64,000 nucleotides of DNA, taken from the NCBI RefSeq assembly GCF_002216685.1, contig NZ_CP022353.1:310001-374000 (forward strand). The letters run 5' to 3'. The stretch's first letter is position 1. Every line of letters begins with the position of its first letter. Below are positions 10,817 through 21,067 of the stretch, piece after piece. The DNA comes from Vibrio tarriae. Lineage in GTDB: Bacteria > Pseudomonadota > Gammaproteobacteria > Enterobacterales > Vibrionaceae. The notes beneath the pieces were generated by a model. That model did no database searches. It was not told where the DNA came from and saw nothing but the letters and a program-made list of their open reading frames with translations. The position numbers and the translations under genes were made by a program.

Positions 10817-12071
10817 GACTGTCGATGACAACATTATTGTTGGTCTGGACATAGGCACTGCCACCGTCTCCGCTCTCGTGGGTGAAATACTCCCTGATGG
10901 TCAAATCAATATTATTGGTGCTGGCAGTAGCCCATCTCGCGGGATGGATAAAGGCGGCGTGAACGACCTTGAATCGGTAGTAAAATCGGTCCAACGGGCG
11001 ATTGATCAAGCGGAGATGATGGCTGAATGTAAAATCAGCCATGTATTCCTTTCTATTTCCGGACGGCACATTGCCAGCCGTATAGAGAAAGGAATGGGGA
11101 CGATTTCAGATGAAGAAGTCTCCCAAGAAGATATGGATCGCGCGATCCATACAGCAAAATCGATCAAAATTGGTGAAGAACAGCGTATCCTGCATGTTAT
11201 TCCACAGGAGTTCACCATAGATTATCAGGAAGGCATCAAGAATCCGCTGGGTTTATCCGGGGTTCGCATGGAAGTGAGTGTGCACCTGATCACTTGCCAT
11301 AATGATATGGCAAGAAACATTATTAAAGCGGTTGAACGCTGCGGTTTAAAAGTTGAACAATTGGTGTATTCCGGTTTGGCGGCGAGCAACTCAGTGATTA
11401 CGGAAGACGAGCGCGAGCTTGGTGTCTGTGTGGTTGATATTGGTGCTGGCACCATGGATATCGCCATTTGGACCGGCGGAGCTCTGCGTCATACCGAAGT
11501 ATTTTCTTACGCAGGCAACGCGGTAACCAGTGACATCGCGTTTGCTTTTGGTACGCCAGTCAGTGATGCGGAAGAAATTAAAGTAAAATATGGTTGCGCA
11601 CTGAGTGAATTGGTCAGCAAAGACGACACGGTCAATGTACCGAGTGTCGGCGGCCGTCCATCAAGAAGTTTGCAACGACAAACCTTGTCGGAAGTGATTG
11701 AGCCTCGCTACACTGAATTAATGGGACTAGTCAATCAAACCGTGGATTCGGTGCAAGAATCCCTACGCAAAGAAGGCATCAAACACCATTTGGCTGCCGG
11801 CGTTGTGTTGACAGGGGGCGCAGCACAAATAGAAGGTTTAGTGGCATGCGCAGAACGCGTATTCCGCAATCAAGTTAGGGTGGGTAAACCGCTGGAAGTG
11901 AGTGGCCTTACCGACTATGTAAAAGAGCCGTATCATTCTACGGCAGTGGGATTGCTTCATTACGCAAGAGATAGTCAAATCAGCGACGATACTGAATATC
12001 AGGAACCTAAACGACCCTCTATGACAGGTTGGATAGGTCGCTTGCGCAACTGGATACAAAAAGAGTTTTAA
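10809..12071 (+). CDS. ftsA: Cell division protein FtsA (actin-like)
   Basis: Actin-like ATPase that tethers FtsZ to the membrane and recruits later division proteins. The 420 residues start with the phosphate-1 motif G-L-D-I-G-T-A-T and contain V-D-I-G-A-G-T-M-D; the last 15 residues form a basic, tryptophan-containing amphipathic helix typical of the membrane-targeting sequence. The gene starts within the ftsQ stop region and is followed by ftsZ after 30 bases. Confidence 0.97.
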   Translation: MTKTVDDNIIVGLDIGTATVSALVGEILPDGQINIIGAGSSPSRGMDKGGVNDLESVVKSVQRAIDQAEMMAECKISHVFLSISGRHIASRIEKGMGTISDEEVSQEDMDRAIHTAKSIKIGEEQRILHVIPQEFTIDYQEGIKNPLGLSGVRMEVSVHLITCHNDMARNIIKAVERCGLKVEQLVYSGLAASNSVITEDERELGVCVVDIGAGTMDIAIWTGGALRHTEVFSYAGNAVTSDIAFAFGTPVSDAEEIKVKYGCALSELVSKDDTVNVPSVGGRPSRSLQRQTLSEVIEPRYTELMGLVNQTVDSVQESLRKEGIKHHLAAGVVLTGGAAQIEGLVACAERVFRNQVRVGKPLEVSGLTDYVKEPYHSTAVGLLHYARDSQISDDTEYQEPKRPSMTGWIGRLRNWIQKEF

Positions 12072-12101
12072 CCTGAGAGACAGGAAAAACGGAGATAACA
12101 C

Positions 12102-13298
12102 ATGTTTGAACCGATGATGGAAATGTCTGACGATGCGGTAATCAAAGTCGTTGGAGTGGGTGGCGGCGGCGGTAACGCGGTTGAACACATGGTGCGTGAA
12201 TCCATCGAGGGTGTGGAATTCATGAGTATCAATACTGATGCTCAGGCACTGCGCAAAACGAGCGTTGGTACTGTTATTCAGATTGGTGGCAATATCACCA
12301 AAGGTCTAGGTGCAGGTGCGAATCCACAAGTGGGTCGTGATGCAGCACTAGAAGATAAAGAACGCATTAAAGAATTCCTAACTGGTGCCGATATGGTATT
12401 TATCGCAGCAGGTATGGGTGGCGGTACAGGAACCGGAGCTGCACCAGTGATTGCCGAAGTGGCAAAAGAGCTGGGCATTTTAACGGTTGCTGTAGTAACC
12501 AAACCTTTCAGCTTTGAAGGCAAAAAGCGTTTGGCTTTTGCTGAGCAGGGAATTGAAGAGCTATCTAAGCACGTTGATTCACTGATCACGATTCCAAACG
12601 AAAAACTACTCAAAGTGTTGGGTCGTGGTATCACGTTACTGGAAGCCTTTGCGAGCGCGAACAACGTACTTAAAAATGCAGTGCAAGGCATCGCTGAACT
12701 GATTACTCGCCCAGGCATGATTAACGTCGACTTTGCGGACGTACGCACTGTGATGTCGGAAATGGGTCACGCCATGATGGGTAGTGGTGTTGCAAGAGGT
12801 GAAGACCGCGCGGAAGAAGCTGCTGAAATGGCAATTTCTAGCCCGCTGCTGGAAGACATCGATCTTGCTGGTGCACGTGGTGTTCTGGTGAATATTACTG
12901 CCGGCCTAGATATGCGACTGGATGAATTCGAAACTGTCGGTAATACTGTTAAGGCGTTTGCCTCTGACAATGCAACTGTGGTTATCGGTACTTCGTTAGA
13001 CCCTGATATGGCAGACGAAATCCGCGTAACTGTCGTGGCAACCGGTATCGGTAACGAGAAAAAGCCAGATATCACTCTCGTTGCAGGTGGCAAATCTAAA
13101 GTTGCACCTGTATCGGCTCCGGTGACTTCTCGCGTGGAAGAGAAAGCGGCACAGCCTTTGCATGAAAGAGTTGAAGTGAAAACTCAACCAGCAGCAGCGC
13201 CATCGCACTCTTCGGCAAGTCAGAGTGTCGCGCCAAAGCCAGAAAAAGAGAGCGGATATCTTGATATTCCGGCTTTCCTGAGACGTCAAGCTGACTAA
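12102..13298 (+). CDS. ftsZ: FtsZ, tubulin-like division GTPase
   Basis: Forms the cytokinetic Z ring. The 398-residue protein has the tubulin signature G-G-G-T-G-T-G near residue 107 and the synergy-loop region N-V-D-F-A-D-V. A long Ala/Pro/Gln-rich linker precedes the conserved C-terminal peptide L-D-I-P-A-F-L-R-R that binds FtsA and ZipA. A CGGAGA ribosome site precedes ATG 12102. There is no terminator after it, so read-through into lpxC is possible. Confidence 0.98.
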   Translation: MFEPMMEMSDDAVIKVVGVGGGGGNAVEHMVRESIEGVEFMSINTDAQALRKTSVGTVIQIGGNITKGLGAGANPQVGRDAALEDKERIKEFLTGADMVFIAAGMGGGTGTGAAPVIAEVAKELGILTVAVVTKPFSFEGKKRLAFAEQGIEELSKHVDSLITIPNEKLLKVLGRGITLLEAFASANNVLKNAVQGIAELITRPGMINVDFADVRTVMSEMGHAMMGSGVARGEDRAEEAAEMAISSPLLEDIDLAGARGVLVNITAGLDMRLDEFETVGNTVKAFASDNATVVIGTSLDPDMADEIRVTVVATGIGNEKKPDITLVAGGKSKVAPVSAPVTSRVEEKAAQPLHERVEVKTQPAAAPSHSSASQSVAPKPEKESGYLDIPAFLRRQAD

Positions 13299-13312
13299 AA
13301 TATCAGCGTAAT

Positions 13313-13340
13313 TTGACAGTGTTCAGAATTCTGGTAGGAT
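13313..13340 (+). promoter_or_regulatory. Predicted promoter for lpxC
   Basis: A consensus TTGACA followed after 16 bases by TAGGAT in the 97-base ftsZ-lpxC gap. It would allow lpxC expression independent of the division genes, as is known in E. coli. Confidence 0.55.
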
Positions 13341-13395
13341 GTCGGTCGGTGTTGTGCCGGCCGTTCATTGTGGCTAAATAAATCGAGGCAACTAG

Positions 13396-14313
13396 ATGAT
13401 CAGACAACGTACTCTGAAAGAAATAGTGAAAACAACTGGGGTGGGCTTACACTCTGGTCGTAAAGTTACGCTGACTCTTCGCCCGGCCGCAGCCAATACG
13501 GGGATTATTTATCGTCGTACTGACGTCAACCCACCGGTTGATTTTCCTGCCGATCCAGCTTCTGTGCGTGACACCATGCTTTGTACCGCTTTGGTCAATG
13601 ATCAAGGTGTACGAATCTCTACCGTAGAGCATCTTAATGCTGCTTTAGCAGGGATGGGGATCGACAACGCGATTATCGAAGTGGACGCCCCAGAAATTCC
13701 AATTATGGATGGCAGTGCGAGTCCTTTTGTTTACTTGCTGCAACAAGCGGGTATTCAAACACTCAATGCACCAAAACGCTTCATCCGTATCAAGAAACCT
13801 GTACGCATTGAAGATGGCGATAAGTGGGCTGAATTTGTTCCATTTAACGGCTTCCGTATGGATTTCGAAATTGAGTTCAACCACCCAGCGATTGATGGCG
13901 ATGACCAACGCCTCGTGTTTGATTTCTCTTCACAAGGCTTTGTGAAAGAAATCTCTCGTGCGCGTACCTTTGGTTTTATGCGTGATATCGAATATCTGCA
14001 ATCACAAAACCTCTGCTTAGGTGGTAGCTTTGATTGCGCGATCGTGCTGGATGATTACCGTATCCTGAATGAAGAAGGACTGCGTTTCGATAACGAGTTT
14101 GTGACTCATAAAGTGCTGGATGCGATTGGTGATCTCTACATGGCTGGTCATGCGATTGTTGGTGAGTTCCGTGCCTACAAATCAGGCCACGGCTTGAACA
14201 ACCAACTGCTGCGTGCGGTATTGGCCGATCAAGAAGCATGGGAATGGGCAACCTTCGAAGAAGAAGTGGGTTCACCTGTTGCTTTTGCTGAGCCGAACAT
14301 GGTTCTCGCGTAA
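13396..14313 (+). CDS. lpxC: UDP-3-O-acyl-GlcNAc deacetylase
   Basis: Zinc amidase catalysing the committed step of lipid A synthesis. The 305-residue length is standard. The T-V-E-H-L-N-A-A-L stretch carries the first zinc histidine, and the later [10 protein letters not shown] and K-S-G-H-G-L-N-N motifs carry further zinc and catalytic residues. It is the last gene of the dcw cluster, followed by a strong terminator. LpxC is degraded by FtsH in E. coli; the present C-terminus ends in hydrophobic residues compatible with that, which is inference only. Confidence 0.97.
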   Translation: MIRQRTLKEIVKTTGVGLHSGRKVTLTLRPAAANTGIIYRRTDVNPPVDFPADPASVRDTMLCTALVNDQGVRISTVEHLNAALAGMGIDNAIIEVDAPEIPIMDGSASPFVYLLQQAGIQTLNAPKRFIRIKKPVRIEDGDKWAEFVPFNGFRMDFEIEFNHPAIDGDDQRLVFDFSSQGFVKEISRARTFGFMRDIEYLQSQNLCLGGSFDCAIVLDDYRILNEEGLRFDNEFVTHKVLDAIGDLYMAGHAIVGEFRAYKSGHGLNNQLLRAVLADQEAWEWATFEEEVGSPVAFAEPNMVLA

Positions 14314-14338
14314 GCCATTCAGAAAGAACAATCACAAT

Positions 14339-14374
14339 AAAGCCAGACTGATGTCTGGCTTTATTTTTTCTTTT
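14339..14374 (+). terminator. Rho-independent terminator after lpxC
   Basis: AAAGCCAGAC and GTCTGGCTTT form a 10-base-pair stem with loop TGAT, followed by ATTTTTTCTTTT. It ends the dcw cluster and may also stop dciA transcription weakly from the other strand. Confidence 0.9.
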
Positions 14375-14418
14375 AAATTCAATGATATTTAAACGCTTGT
14401 TCGGTGAGTGTAACCTGT

Positions 14419-14892
14419 TCAATCGTCTTTCTGATTTGCTTTCGCTAAACGCGCTAAGCTCTGTAAGCGTTTTTTGACTTTATCAGAAGCTTGATCGGCA
14501 ATCGCGAGCAGCACATGAGCGGCATGTTCAGAGAGCGGTGGGCGAGGATTTGCCGCCCGAGCATCCTCAGAGGTGATTTTGCTTTGCCGATACAACTCAG
14601 GATTGACTCGCACTTCGATACTGATCAAATGGCCAAACCCGTTTTGCCTAAGCTGAGTCAAAATATGTAAACGCTCATAATCGACTTTCATTTTGAGCGC
14701 TGCGCTGGCTGCTTCAAGCACCAAATTTCCACCGCGCACATTGGCGGCGCGCACTTGGGTTTTTAAGCCTTTGGGCAGGATTTCTTGTAATTGGCGATTA
14801 ATAAGCAAAATCGCTTTTGCATGCTCTTGGATCTGCTTGAGTTTGGATGCCTGAATCAACTCATCGGTAGCGGTAGGGCGGTGATCACGCAT
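14419..14892 (-). CDS. dciA: DciA (DUF721), replicative helicase loader/operator
   Basis: A 157-residue protein of the DUF721 family, now known as DciA, the ancestral loader of the DnaB replicative helicase in bacteria lacking DnaC/DnaI; the V. cholerae protein has been studied as a model. The folded KH-like part covers about residues 15-110 (pattern ...L-P-x-G-L...V...G-N-L-V-L-E-A...), and the Lys/Ala-rich C-terminal tail is expected to be disordered. ATG 14892 has a strong AAAGGAGA ribosome site. It stands on the minus strand between lpxC and secA, where enterobacteria carry secM, and is divergent from secA. Confidence 0.88.
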   Translation of the reverse strand: MRDHRPTATDELIQASKLKQIQEHAKAILLINRQLQEILPKGLKTQVRAANVRGGNLVLEAASAALKMKVDYERLHILTQLRQNGFGHLISIEVRVNPELYRQSKITSEDARAANPRPPLSEHAAHVLLAIADQASDKVKKRLQSLARLAKANQKDD

Positions 14893-15245
14893 CGGATTCT
14901 CCTTTGGCTGGTGTGACGCTATTCTAACGCGCTTCTTGGCGCACCGAAACGTACATCTTAGTTTGCTGAGATGAATTAAAAAGCGCGAGAAACCTTGTAA
15001 ACATTGGGCTTAGTGCACAAAACCGCAAGCTCGTATTCAACAAATCATAGAGAACCTTGGTTGTTGAGACAAAAATTCCTTAAACTAGGCAGCACTTAAT
15101 TAACTGCGTGCCTTGAAAATAAACGCTGACATCACAATATCTCACACAGATGACTTATCTCAGTATCCTTAGTTGAAAATAGGTAGAGACTAAAGACATT
15201 CCAAGGTCGATAGACAGCGATTTAGCACAGAGAGATTCACAACAA
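14893..15245. other. Divergent dciA-secA regulatory region
   Basis: About 350 bases of fairly AT-rich non-coding DNA containing the promoters of dciA and secA. I find no secM-like arrest peptide: the only ATG-led frame near secA is about eight codons long and lacks an arrest-type sequence. No promoter here matches consensus well enough to call. Confidence 0.5.
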
Positions 15246-17957
15246 ATGATAACTAAGCTACTGACAAAGGTGATTGGCAGTCGCAATGACCGCACACTGC
15301 GCCGTTTACGCAAGATTGTAAAAGAGATTAATAACTACGAACCCGCCTTTGAAGCCCTCTCCGATGAAGAGCTAAAAGCCAAAACTGTCGAGTTCCGTCA
15401 ACGCATTGAACAGGGCGAAAACCTTGATCAACTGTTGCCAGAAGCTTTTGCCACCGTGCGCGAAGCTTCTAAGCGTGTGTTCGGCATGCGCCATTTTGAT
15501 GTACAGCTGATTGGCGGTATGGTGCTGCATGGCGGTCAAATCGCTGAGATGCGTACGGGTGAAGGTAAAACATTAACCGCAACGCTGGCTGCTTACCTGA
15601 ATGCCCTACCTGGCAAAGGCGTACACATTGTTACGGTCAACGACTACTTGGCCAAACGTGACGCAGAAACCAACCGACCACTCTTCGAATTCTTAGGTAT
15701 GACCGTGGGCGTGAATATTCCCAACATGCCGCAGCCTGCTAAAAAAGAGGCTTACCAAGCCGACATCCTGTACGGCACCAACAACGAATTTGGTTTTGAC
15801 TACCTGCGCGATAACATGGCGTTTCGCCCTGAAGATCGCGTGCAACGTTCTCGCTTCTTTGCTGTGGTCGATGAAGTGGACTCGATCTTAATCGATGAAG
15901 CACGTACCCCGCTGATTATCTCAGGTCCTGCGGAAGACAGTTCTGATCTCTACATCCGTATCAACAAGTTGATCCCGCTGCTGCAAAAGCAAGATAAAGA
16001 AGATTCGGAAGAGTACCGCGGTGACGGTCACTTCACTGTGGATGAAAAATCTAAACAGGTGCACCTGACCGAAACGGGTCAAGAGTTCGTCGAAGAGCTG
16101 CTAGTGAAAAACGGCATGATGCAAGAGGGGGATACGCTTTACTCTCCCGCTAACATTAGCTTGCTGCACCACGTTAACGCGGCATTGCGTGCGCATGTTC
16201 TATTTGAAAAGAACGTCGATTACATCGTGACACCCGATGGTGAAGTGGTGATCGTTGATGAACATACCGGTCGTACTATGCCGGGTCGTCGTTGGTCTGA
16301 TGGTCTGCACCAAGCAGTAGAAGCGAAAGAAGGGGTGAAGATCCAGAACGAAAACCAAACTCTGGCTTCGATCACTTTCCAAAACTACTTCCGTCTGTAT
16401 GAAAAGCTGTCTGGTATGACGGGTACCGCTGATACCGAAGCGTTTGAATTCCAACAAATCTACGGTTTGGAAACGGTCGTTATTCCAACCAACAAGCCGA
16501 TGGTGCGTAACGATATGCCGGATGTGGTGTATCGCTCCGAAGCGGAAAAGTTTGCCGCGATCATTGAAGATATCAAACAGCGCGTTGAGAAAGGTCAACC
16601 TGTGTTGGTGGGTACGGTTTCGATTGAGAAATCAGAACTGCTCTCCAATGCACTGAAAAAAGCAGGCATCAAGCACAATGTTCTGAACGCGAAGTTCCAT
16701 GAAAAAGAAGCGGAAATTGTTGCTGAAGCGGGTAAACCTGGCGCAGTCACCATCGCAACTAACATGGCGGGTCGTGGTACGGACATCGTATTGGGTGGCA
16801 GCTGGCAAGCCAAAGTGGAGAAGCTGGACAACCCAACTCAAGATCAAATTGATGCGATTAAAGCTGAGTGGAAGCAAGTGCATGATCAAGTGTTGCAAGC
16901 GGGCGGCCTACACATCATTGGTACTGAGCGTCACGAATCTCGTCGTATCGATAACCAGCTACGTGGTCGTTCTGGTCGTCAAGGTGATGCGGGTTCATCG
17001 CGTTTCTATCTCTCAATGGAAGATACCTTACTGCGTATTTTCACCTCTGATCGTATGGCGGCATTGATCCAAAGCGGTATGGATGAAGGCGAAGCGATTG
17101 AGTCAAAAATGCTCTCTCGCTCGATTGAAAAAGCGCAGCGTAAAGTAGAAGGCCGTAACTTCGACATTCGTAAACAGTTGCTGGAATACGATGACGTAGC
17201 GAACGATCAGCGTAAAGTCGTTTACGAATTGCGTGATGAACTGATGAGCGCAGACGATATCAGCGACATGATCGCGCAAAACCGTGAAGATGTGCTGAAT
17301 GCGGTGATGGATGAGTACATTCCGCCACAATCTCTAGAAGACATGTGGGATATCAAAGAGTTGGAAGATCGTCTGAAAAACGATTTCGATCTGCCACTGC
17401 CGATCCAATCTTGGTTAGATGCTGACAACAAGCTGTATGAAGAAGCGCTACGTGAGCGCATCATCGAGCAAGCGGTTGAGGTTTATAAAGCCAAAGAGCA
17501 AGCGGTTAGCCCTGCGGTGATGCGTAACTTTGAAAAATCTGTGATGCTGCAAACGCTAGATACACTGTGGAAAGAGCATCTGGCAGCGATGGATCACTTG
17601 CGTCAAGGTATTCATCTACGTGGTTACGCACAGAAAAACCCGAAACAAGAGTACAAGCGCGAGTCGTTTGAACTGTTTGAAGATCTGCTTGAGTCACTCA
17701 AATCGGATGTGATCACTGTCTTGTCCAAAGTCCGTGTCCAGCAGCAAGAAGAAGTGGAGCGTATGGAAGCTCAACGCCGCGCGCAAGCTGAAGAGGCGGC
17801 GCGTCATGCACAAGCGCAACACGCGAGTGCTGATGATGCTGAGCAAGACGAGTCGAACCAGCCTATGGTGCGTGATGAACGCAAAGTGGGTCGTAACGAA
17901 CCTTGTCCATGCGGTAGCGGTAAAAAATACAAACAGTGTCACGGGCAAATTAACTAA
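15246..17957 (+). CDS. secA: Protein translocase motor SecA
   Basis: ATPase that drives preproteins through SecYEG. The 903-residue protein has Walker A in M-R-T-G-E-G-K-T near residue 103, the DEAD-like [11 protein letters not shown], the helicase motif [10 protein letters not shown] and a C-terminal zinc-binding tail [13 protein letters not shown] used to bind SecB and phospholipid. It is a stand-alone gene here, between divergent dciA and mutT, ending at a strong terminator. Confidence 0.98.
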   Translation: MITKLLTKVIGSRNDRTLRRLRKIVKEINNYEPAFEALSDEELKAKTVEFRQRIEQGENLDQLLPEAFATVREASKRVFGMRHFDVQLIGGMVLHGGQIAEMRTGEGKTLTATLAAYLNALPGKGVHIVTVNDYLAKRDAETNRPLFEFLGMTVGVNIPNMPQPAKKEAYQADILYGTNNEFGFDYLRDNMAFRPEDRVQRSRFFAVVDEVDSILIDEARTPLIISGPAEDSSDLYIRINKLIPLLQKQDKEDSEEYRGDGHFTVDEKSKQVHLTETGQEFVEELLVKNGMMQEGDTLYSPANISLLHHVNAALRAHVLFEKNVDYIVTPDGEVVIVDEHTGRTMPGRRWSDGLHQAVEAKEGVKIQNENQTLASITFQNYFRLYEKLSGMTGTADTEAFEFQQIYGLETVVIPTNKPMVRNDMPDVVYRSEAEKFAAIIEDIKQRVEKGQPVLVGTVSIEKSELLSNALKKAGIKHNVLNAKFHEKEAEIVAEAGKPGAVTIATNMAGRGTDIVLGGSWQAKVEKLDNPTQDQIDAIKAEWKQVHDQVLQAGGLHIIGTERHESRRIDNQLRGRSGRQGDAGSSRFYLSMEDTLLRIFTSDRMAALIQSGMDEGEAIESKMLSRSIEKAQRKVEGRNFDIRKQLLEYDDVANDQRKVVYELRDELMSADDISDMIAQNREDVLNAVMDEYIPPQSLEDMWDIKELEDRLKNDFDLPLPIQSWLDADNKLYEEALRERIIEQAVEVYKAKEQAVSPAVMRNFEKSVMLQTLDTLWKEHLAAMDHLRQGIHLRGYAQKNPKQEYKRESFELFEDLLESLKSDVITVLSKVRVQQQEEVERMEAQRRAQAEEAARHAQAQHASADDAEQDESNQPMVRDERKVGRNEPCPCGSGKKYKQCHGQIN

Positions 17958-17979
17958 GCCAGTTTCACCTTATTAAATA

Positions 17980-18005
17980 AAAGAGTCGCTAAGGCGACTC
18001 TTTTT
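17980..18005 (+). terminator. Rho-independent terminator after secA
   Basis: GAGTCGC and GCGACTC with loop TAAG, flanked by AAA and a run of five T. Confidence 0.9.
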
Positions 18006-18065
18006 ATACCCAAACAACTTGAAGTTACAGCCAACACCGCTGCGGCTTTGAGTAGGAAGGGTATA
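18005..18065. repeat. Vibrio-type dispersed intergenic repeat, short form
   Basis: A 61-base element bounded by inverted ends TATACCC and GGGTATA, with internal TTGAAGTTACAG and TGCGGCTTTGAGTAGGAAG. Its reverse complement matches the start of the longer element at 61479-61657 and the end piece at 60741-60766. It sits directly behind the secA terminator and ahead of mutT. It looks like a non-coding, mobile, MITE- or ERIC-like sequence; I recognise the motif from vibrio intergenic regions but cannot assign a named family. Confidence 0.7.
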
Positions 18066-18106
18066 CAACTGAAATTCACGTCAGCCAGAAATACAGGAGT
18101 CGCCCC

Positions 18107-18505
18107 TTGAAACGCATCCATATTGTTGCAGGGATCATCTTCAACTCAGATCAGAGCGAAATTTTCATCACCAAACGTCCCGACCATCTGCATAAAGGCG
18201 GTTTTTGGGAGTTCCCCGGTGGTAAGGTGGAAGCAGGAGAAAGCCGAGAGCAAGCCATGGTTCGTGAGCTTGAAGAAGAGATCGGCATTACCGTGACGGA
18301 GCAACAAGCTTTCCAACATTTTGATTTCGACTATACGGAGAAATCGCTGAGCTTCGATTTTATGCTCGTGACGGCTTTTGATGGTCAACCTCATGGCCGT
18401 GAAGGCCAGCAAGGCGGTTGGGTGAAAATTGCCGATTTGGCCAATTACTGTTTCCCTGAAGCGAATGAACCTGTACTCCAGCAAGTGATTGCTCAATTTG
18501 GTTAA
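18107..18505 (+). CDS. mutT: 8-oxo-dGTP diphosphatase MutT
   Basis: Nudix hydrolase that removes 8-oxo-dGTP from the nucleotide pool and so prevents A:T to C:G transversions. The 132-residue protein has a complete Nudix box starting at G-G-K-V-E-A-G-E and continuing R-E-L-E-E-E-I-G. The start is TTG at 18107, supported by AGGAG eight bases upstream and by alignment to the E. coli N-terminus. It lies downstream of secA, as in many gammaproteobacteria, but here a terminator and a repeat element separate them. Confidence 0.93.
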   Translation: MKRIHIVAGIIFNSDQSEIFITKRPDHLHKGGFWEFPGGKVEAGESREQAMVRELEEEIGITVTEQQAFQHFDFDYTEKSLSFDFMLVTAFDGQPHGREGQQGGWVKIADLANYCFPEANEPVLQQVIAQFG

Positions 18506-18565
18506 GTGGTTTTTTCCTCGCTTGGCCAAGTCGTGAGGCTAGCCAGAGTGGAAGATAGTTGGTAG

Positions 18566-19429
<864 letters not shown>

Positions 19430-19442
19430 ATACATAATTATG

Positions 19443-19469
19443 CGCCAGCGAACTGCTGGCGTTTTTTTT
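19443..19469 (+). terminator. Rho-independent terminator after dapB
   Basis: CGCCAGC and GCTGGCG with loop GAACT followed by eight T. Confidence 0.93.
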
Positions 19470-19723
19470 ATCCTTAAAACTTGATTAAAAATCTTCTCAT
19501 CCATTTTCAGCGAAAGCTAAGCTTGTTTTGTTGTTATTTTGTCTTCTTGGTGTGAGTTTTGTGGTTTTGGCTCTGTTTTTGGATAAAAACTTGTCCTGTT
19601 AACGATTGCTTTGTGTATGGTTGTTTTTTTGCCACCTATTTCCATTTTTAAAATGTTCTTTCTCACCGAGTGGGGGATGAATAGACAGGAATGACTGAGT
19701 AAAGATGTTTTTTTGATGGTTTT

Positions 19724-19739
19724 GATGAATAAATTCATC
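19724..19739. promoter_or_regulatory. Palindrome upstream of the carAB promoter
   Basis: Arms GATGAAT and ATTCATC separated by two bases, about 40 bases before the -35 element. The half-sites resemble ARG-box halves, but the spacing is two rather than four bases, so it is not a standard ArgR box. The surrounding 19470-19777 region is otherwise featureless AT-rich DNA. Confidence 0.4.
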
Positions 19740-19777
19740 AGACTCTCGTAAAGATAAATTAAATTTTTAAGCTTGTG

Positions 19778-19806
19778 TTGACAGTCTCCGATCACATCCC
19801 TAGAAT
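19778..19806 (+). promoter_or_regulatory. Predicted carAB promoter
   Basis: Consensus TTGACA, a 17-base spacer and TAGAAT. Initiation would be near 19813, giving a leader of about 100 bases that contains a 7-base-pair stem (AACTCGT at 19840-19846 with ACGAGTT at 19860-19866). Confidence 0.75.
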
Positions 19807-19866
19807 ATCGCCAATTTGTCTATAGCATCCTAATGCATGAACTCGTGGCTAGTAGGAAGACGAGTT

Positions 19867-19901
19867 TGCAAAATAATTTATTTTTGATGCATTTTTATTC
19901 T
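19867..19901 (+). promoter_or_regulatory. Tandem ARG boxes (ArgR operator) before carA
   Basis: Box 1 (19867-19880, TGCAAAATAATTTA) and box 2 (19888-19901, TGCATTTTTATTCT) resemble the ARG-box core TGAAT-N4-ATTCA; box 2 matches 8 of 10 fixed positions and box 1 matches 7. Their starts are 21 bases apart, the spacing of paired boxes in known ArgR operators, and box 2 ends next to the carA ribosome site as in E. coli. ArgR binding here would repress the arginine-responsive transcription of carAB. Confidence 0.6.
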
Positions 19902-19911
19902 GGAGGTTGTC

Positions 19912-21051
19912 TTGAGTAAATCAGCACTGTTAGTCCTAGAAGATGGGACGGTGTTCCGCGGAGTGTCCATCGGGGCAGATGGTATTTCCGTTGGTGAAGT
20001 CGTTTTTAATACCTCGATGACGGGGTACCAAGAAATCCTCACTGATCCTTCTTATTCCCAGCAAATCGTTACTCTTACTTATCCTCACATTGGCAATACC
20101 GGAACTAACTCCGAAGACGAAGAATCCACCGCGATTCATGCTCAAGGCCTTGTGATTCGCGATCTCCCTCTTATCGCTTCTAACTTCCGCAGTGAACAAT
20201 CCCTCTCTGATTATCTCAAGTCACAAAACATTGTCGGTATTGCTGACATTGATACCCGTAAACTGACTCGTATCTTGCGTGAGAAAGGCGCACAGAACGG
20301 CTGCATCATGGCGGGCGATAATCTGGATGAAGCATTAGCACTGGCGAAAGCGAAAGAGTTTCCGGGCCTGAAAGGCATGGATCTCGCGAAAGTGGTTTCC
20401 ACCAAAGAAGCGTATGCGTGGAAACAAGGTTCATGGACGCTAGAAGGCGGCCTACCTGAAGCGAAAGCGGACAGCGAACTGCCTTACCATGTTGTGGCTT
20501 ACGATTTTGGTGCGAAGCGTAACATCCTACGTATGTTGGTGGATCGTGGTTGCCGCTTAACTGTGGTGCCAGCGCAAACCTCTGCAGAAGACGTGCTCGC
20601 CCTTAATCCAGACGGTGTGTTTCTATCCAATGGCCCAGGCGACCCAGAGCCATGTACTTATGCGATTGAAGCCACACGCGTTTTCCTTGAGAAAAACATT
20701 CCTGTTTTTGGGATCTGTCTAGGTCACCAAATTCTGGCACTCGCCTCCGGCGCGAAAACAGTAAAAATGAAGTTCGGTCACCATGGTGCAAACCATCCAG
20801 TGAAAGATTTGGATCGCGGTGTGGTGATGATCACCTCGCAAAACCACGGTTTTGCAGCCGATGAAGCGACTCTGCCTGACAACCTGCGTGCAACCCACAA
20901 ATCGCTGTTTGATGGTTCACTGCAAGGGATTCATCGTACCGACAAGCCAGCGTTTAGCTTCCAAGGTCACCCAGAAGCAAGCCCAGGTCCACACGATGCA
21001 GCACCGCTGTTTGACCACTTTATTGAACTGATTAAACAATTCCGCGCTTAA
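19912..21051 (+). CDS. carA: Carbamoyl-phosphate synthase small subunit (glutaminase)
   Basis: Glutamine amidotransferase subunit that delivers ammonia to CarB for carbamoyl phosphate, the shared precursor of arginine and pyrimidines. The 379-residue protein carries the nucleophile Cys269 in F-G-I-C-L-G-H-Q and the His-Glu pair in Q-G-H-P-E-A. The start is TTG 19912, five bases after a GGAGG ribosome site. It forms an operon with carB (16-base gap) behind a strong promoter and ARG-box pair. Confidence 0.97.
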   Translation: MSKSALLVLEDGTVFRGVSIGADGISVGEVVFNTSMTGYQEILTDPSYSQQIVTLTYPHIGNTGTNSEDEESTAIHAQGLVIRDLPLIASNFRSEQSLSDYLKSQNIVGIADIDTRKLTRILREKGAQNGCIMAGDNLDEALALAKAKEFPGLKGMDLAKVVSTKEAYAWKQGSWTLEGGLPEAKADSELPYHVVAYDFGAKRNILRMLVDRGCRLTVVPAQTSAEDVLALNPDGVFLSNGPGDPEPCTYAIEATRVFLEKNIPVFGICLGHQILALASGAKTVKMKFGHHGANHPVKDLDRGVVMITSQNHGFAADEATLPDNLRATHKSLFDGSLQGIHRTDKPAFSFQGHPEASPGPHDAAPLFDHFIELIKQFRA

Positions 21052-21067
21052 TTTGGAGTAGTAGATA

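Noticed and set aside
19724..19739. Standard ARG box at the palindrome upstream of the carAB promoter
   Set aside because: The half-sites are separated by two rather than four bases; the better ARG boxes are at 19867-19901.
19517..19795. 92-codon minus-strand frame in the dapB-carA gap
   Set aside because: It covers the carAB promoter, its composition follows the AT-rich spacer, and no family is recognisable.
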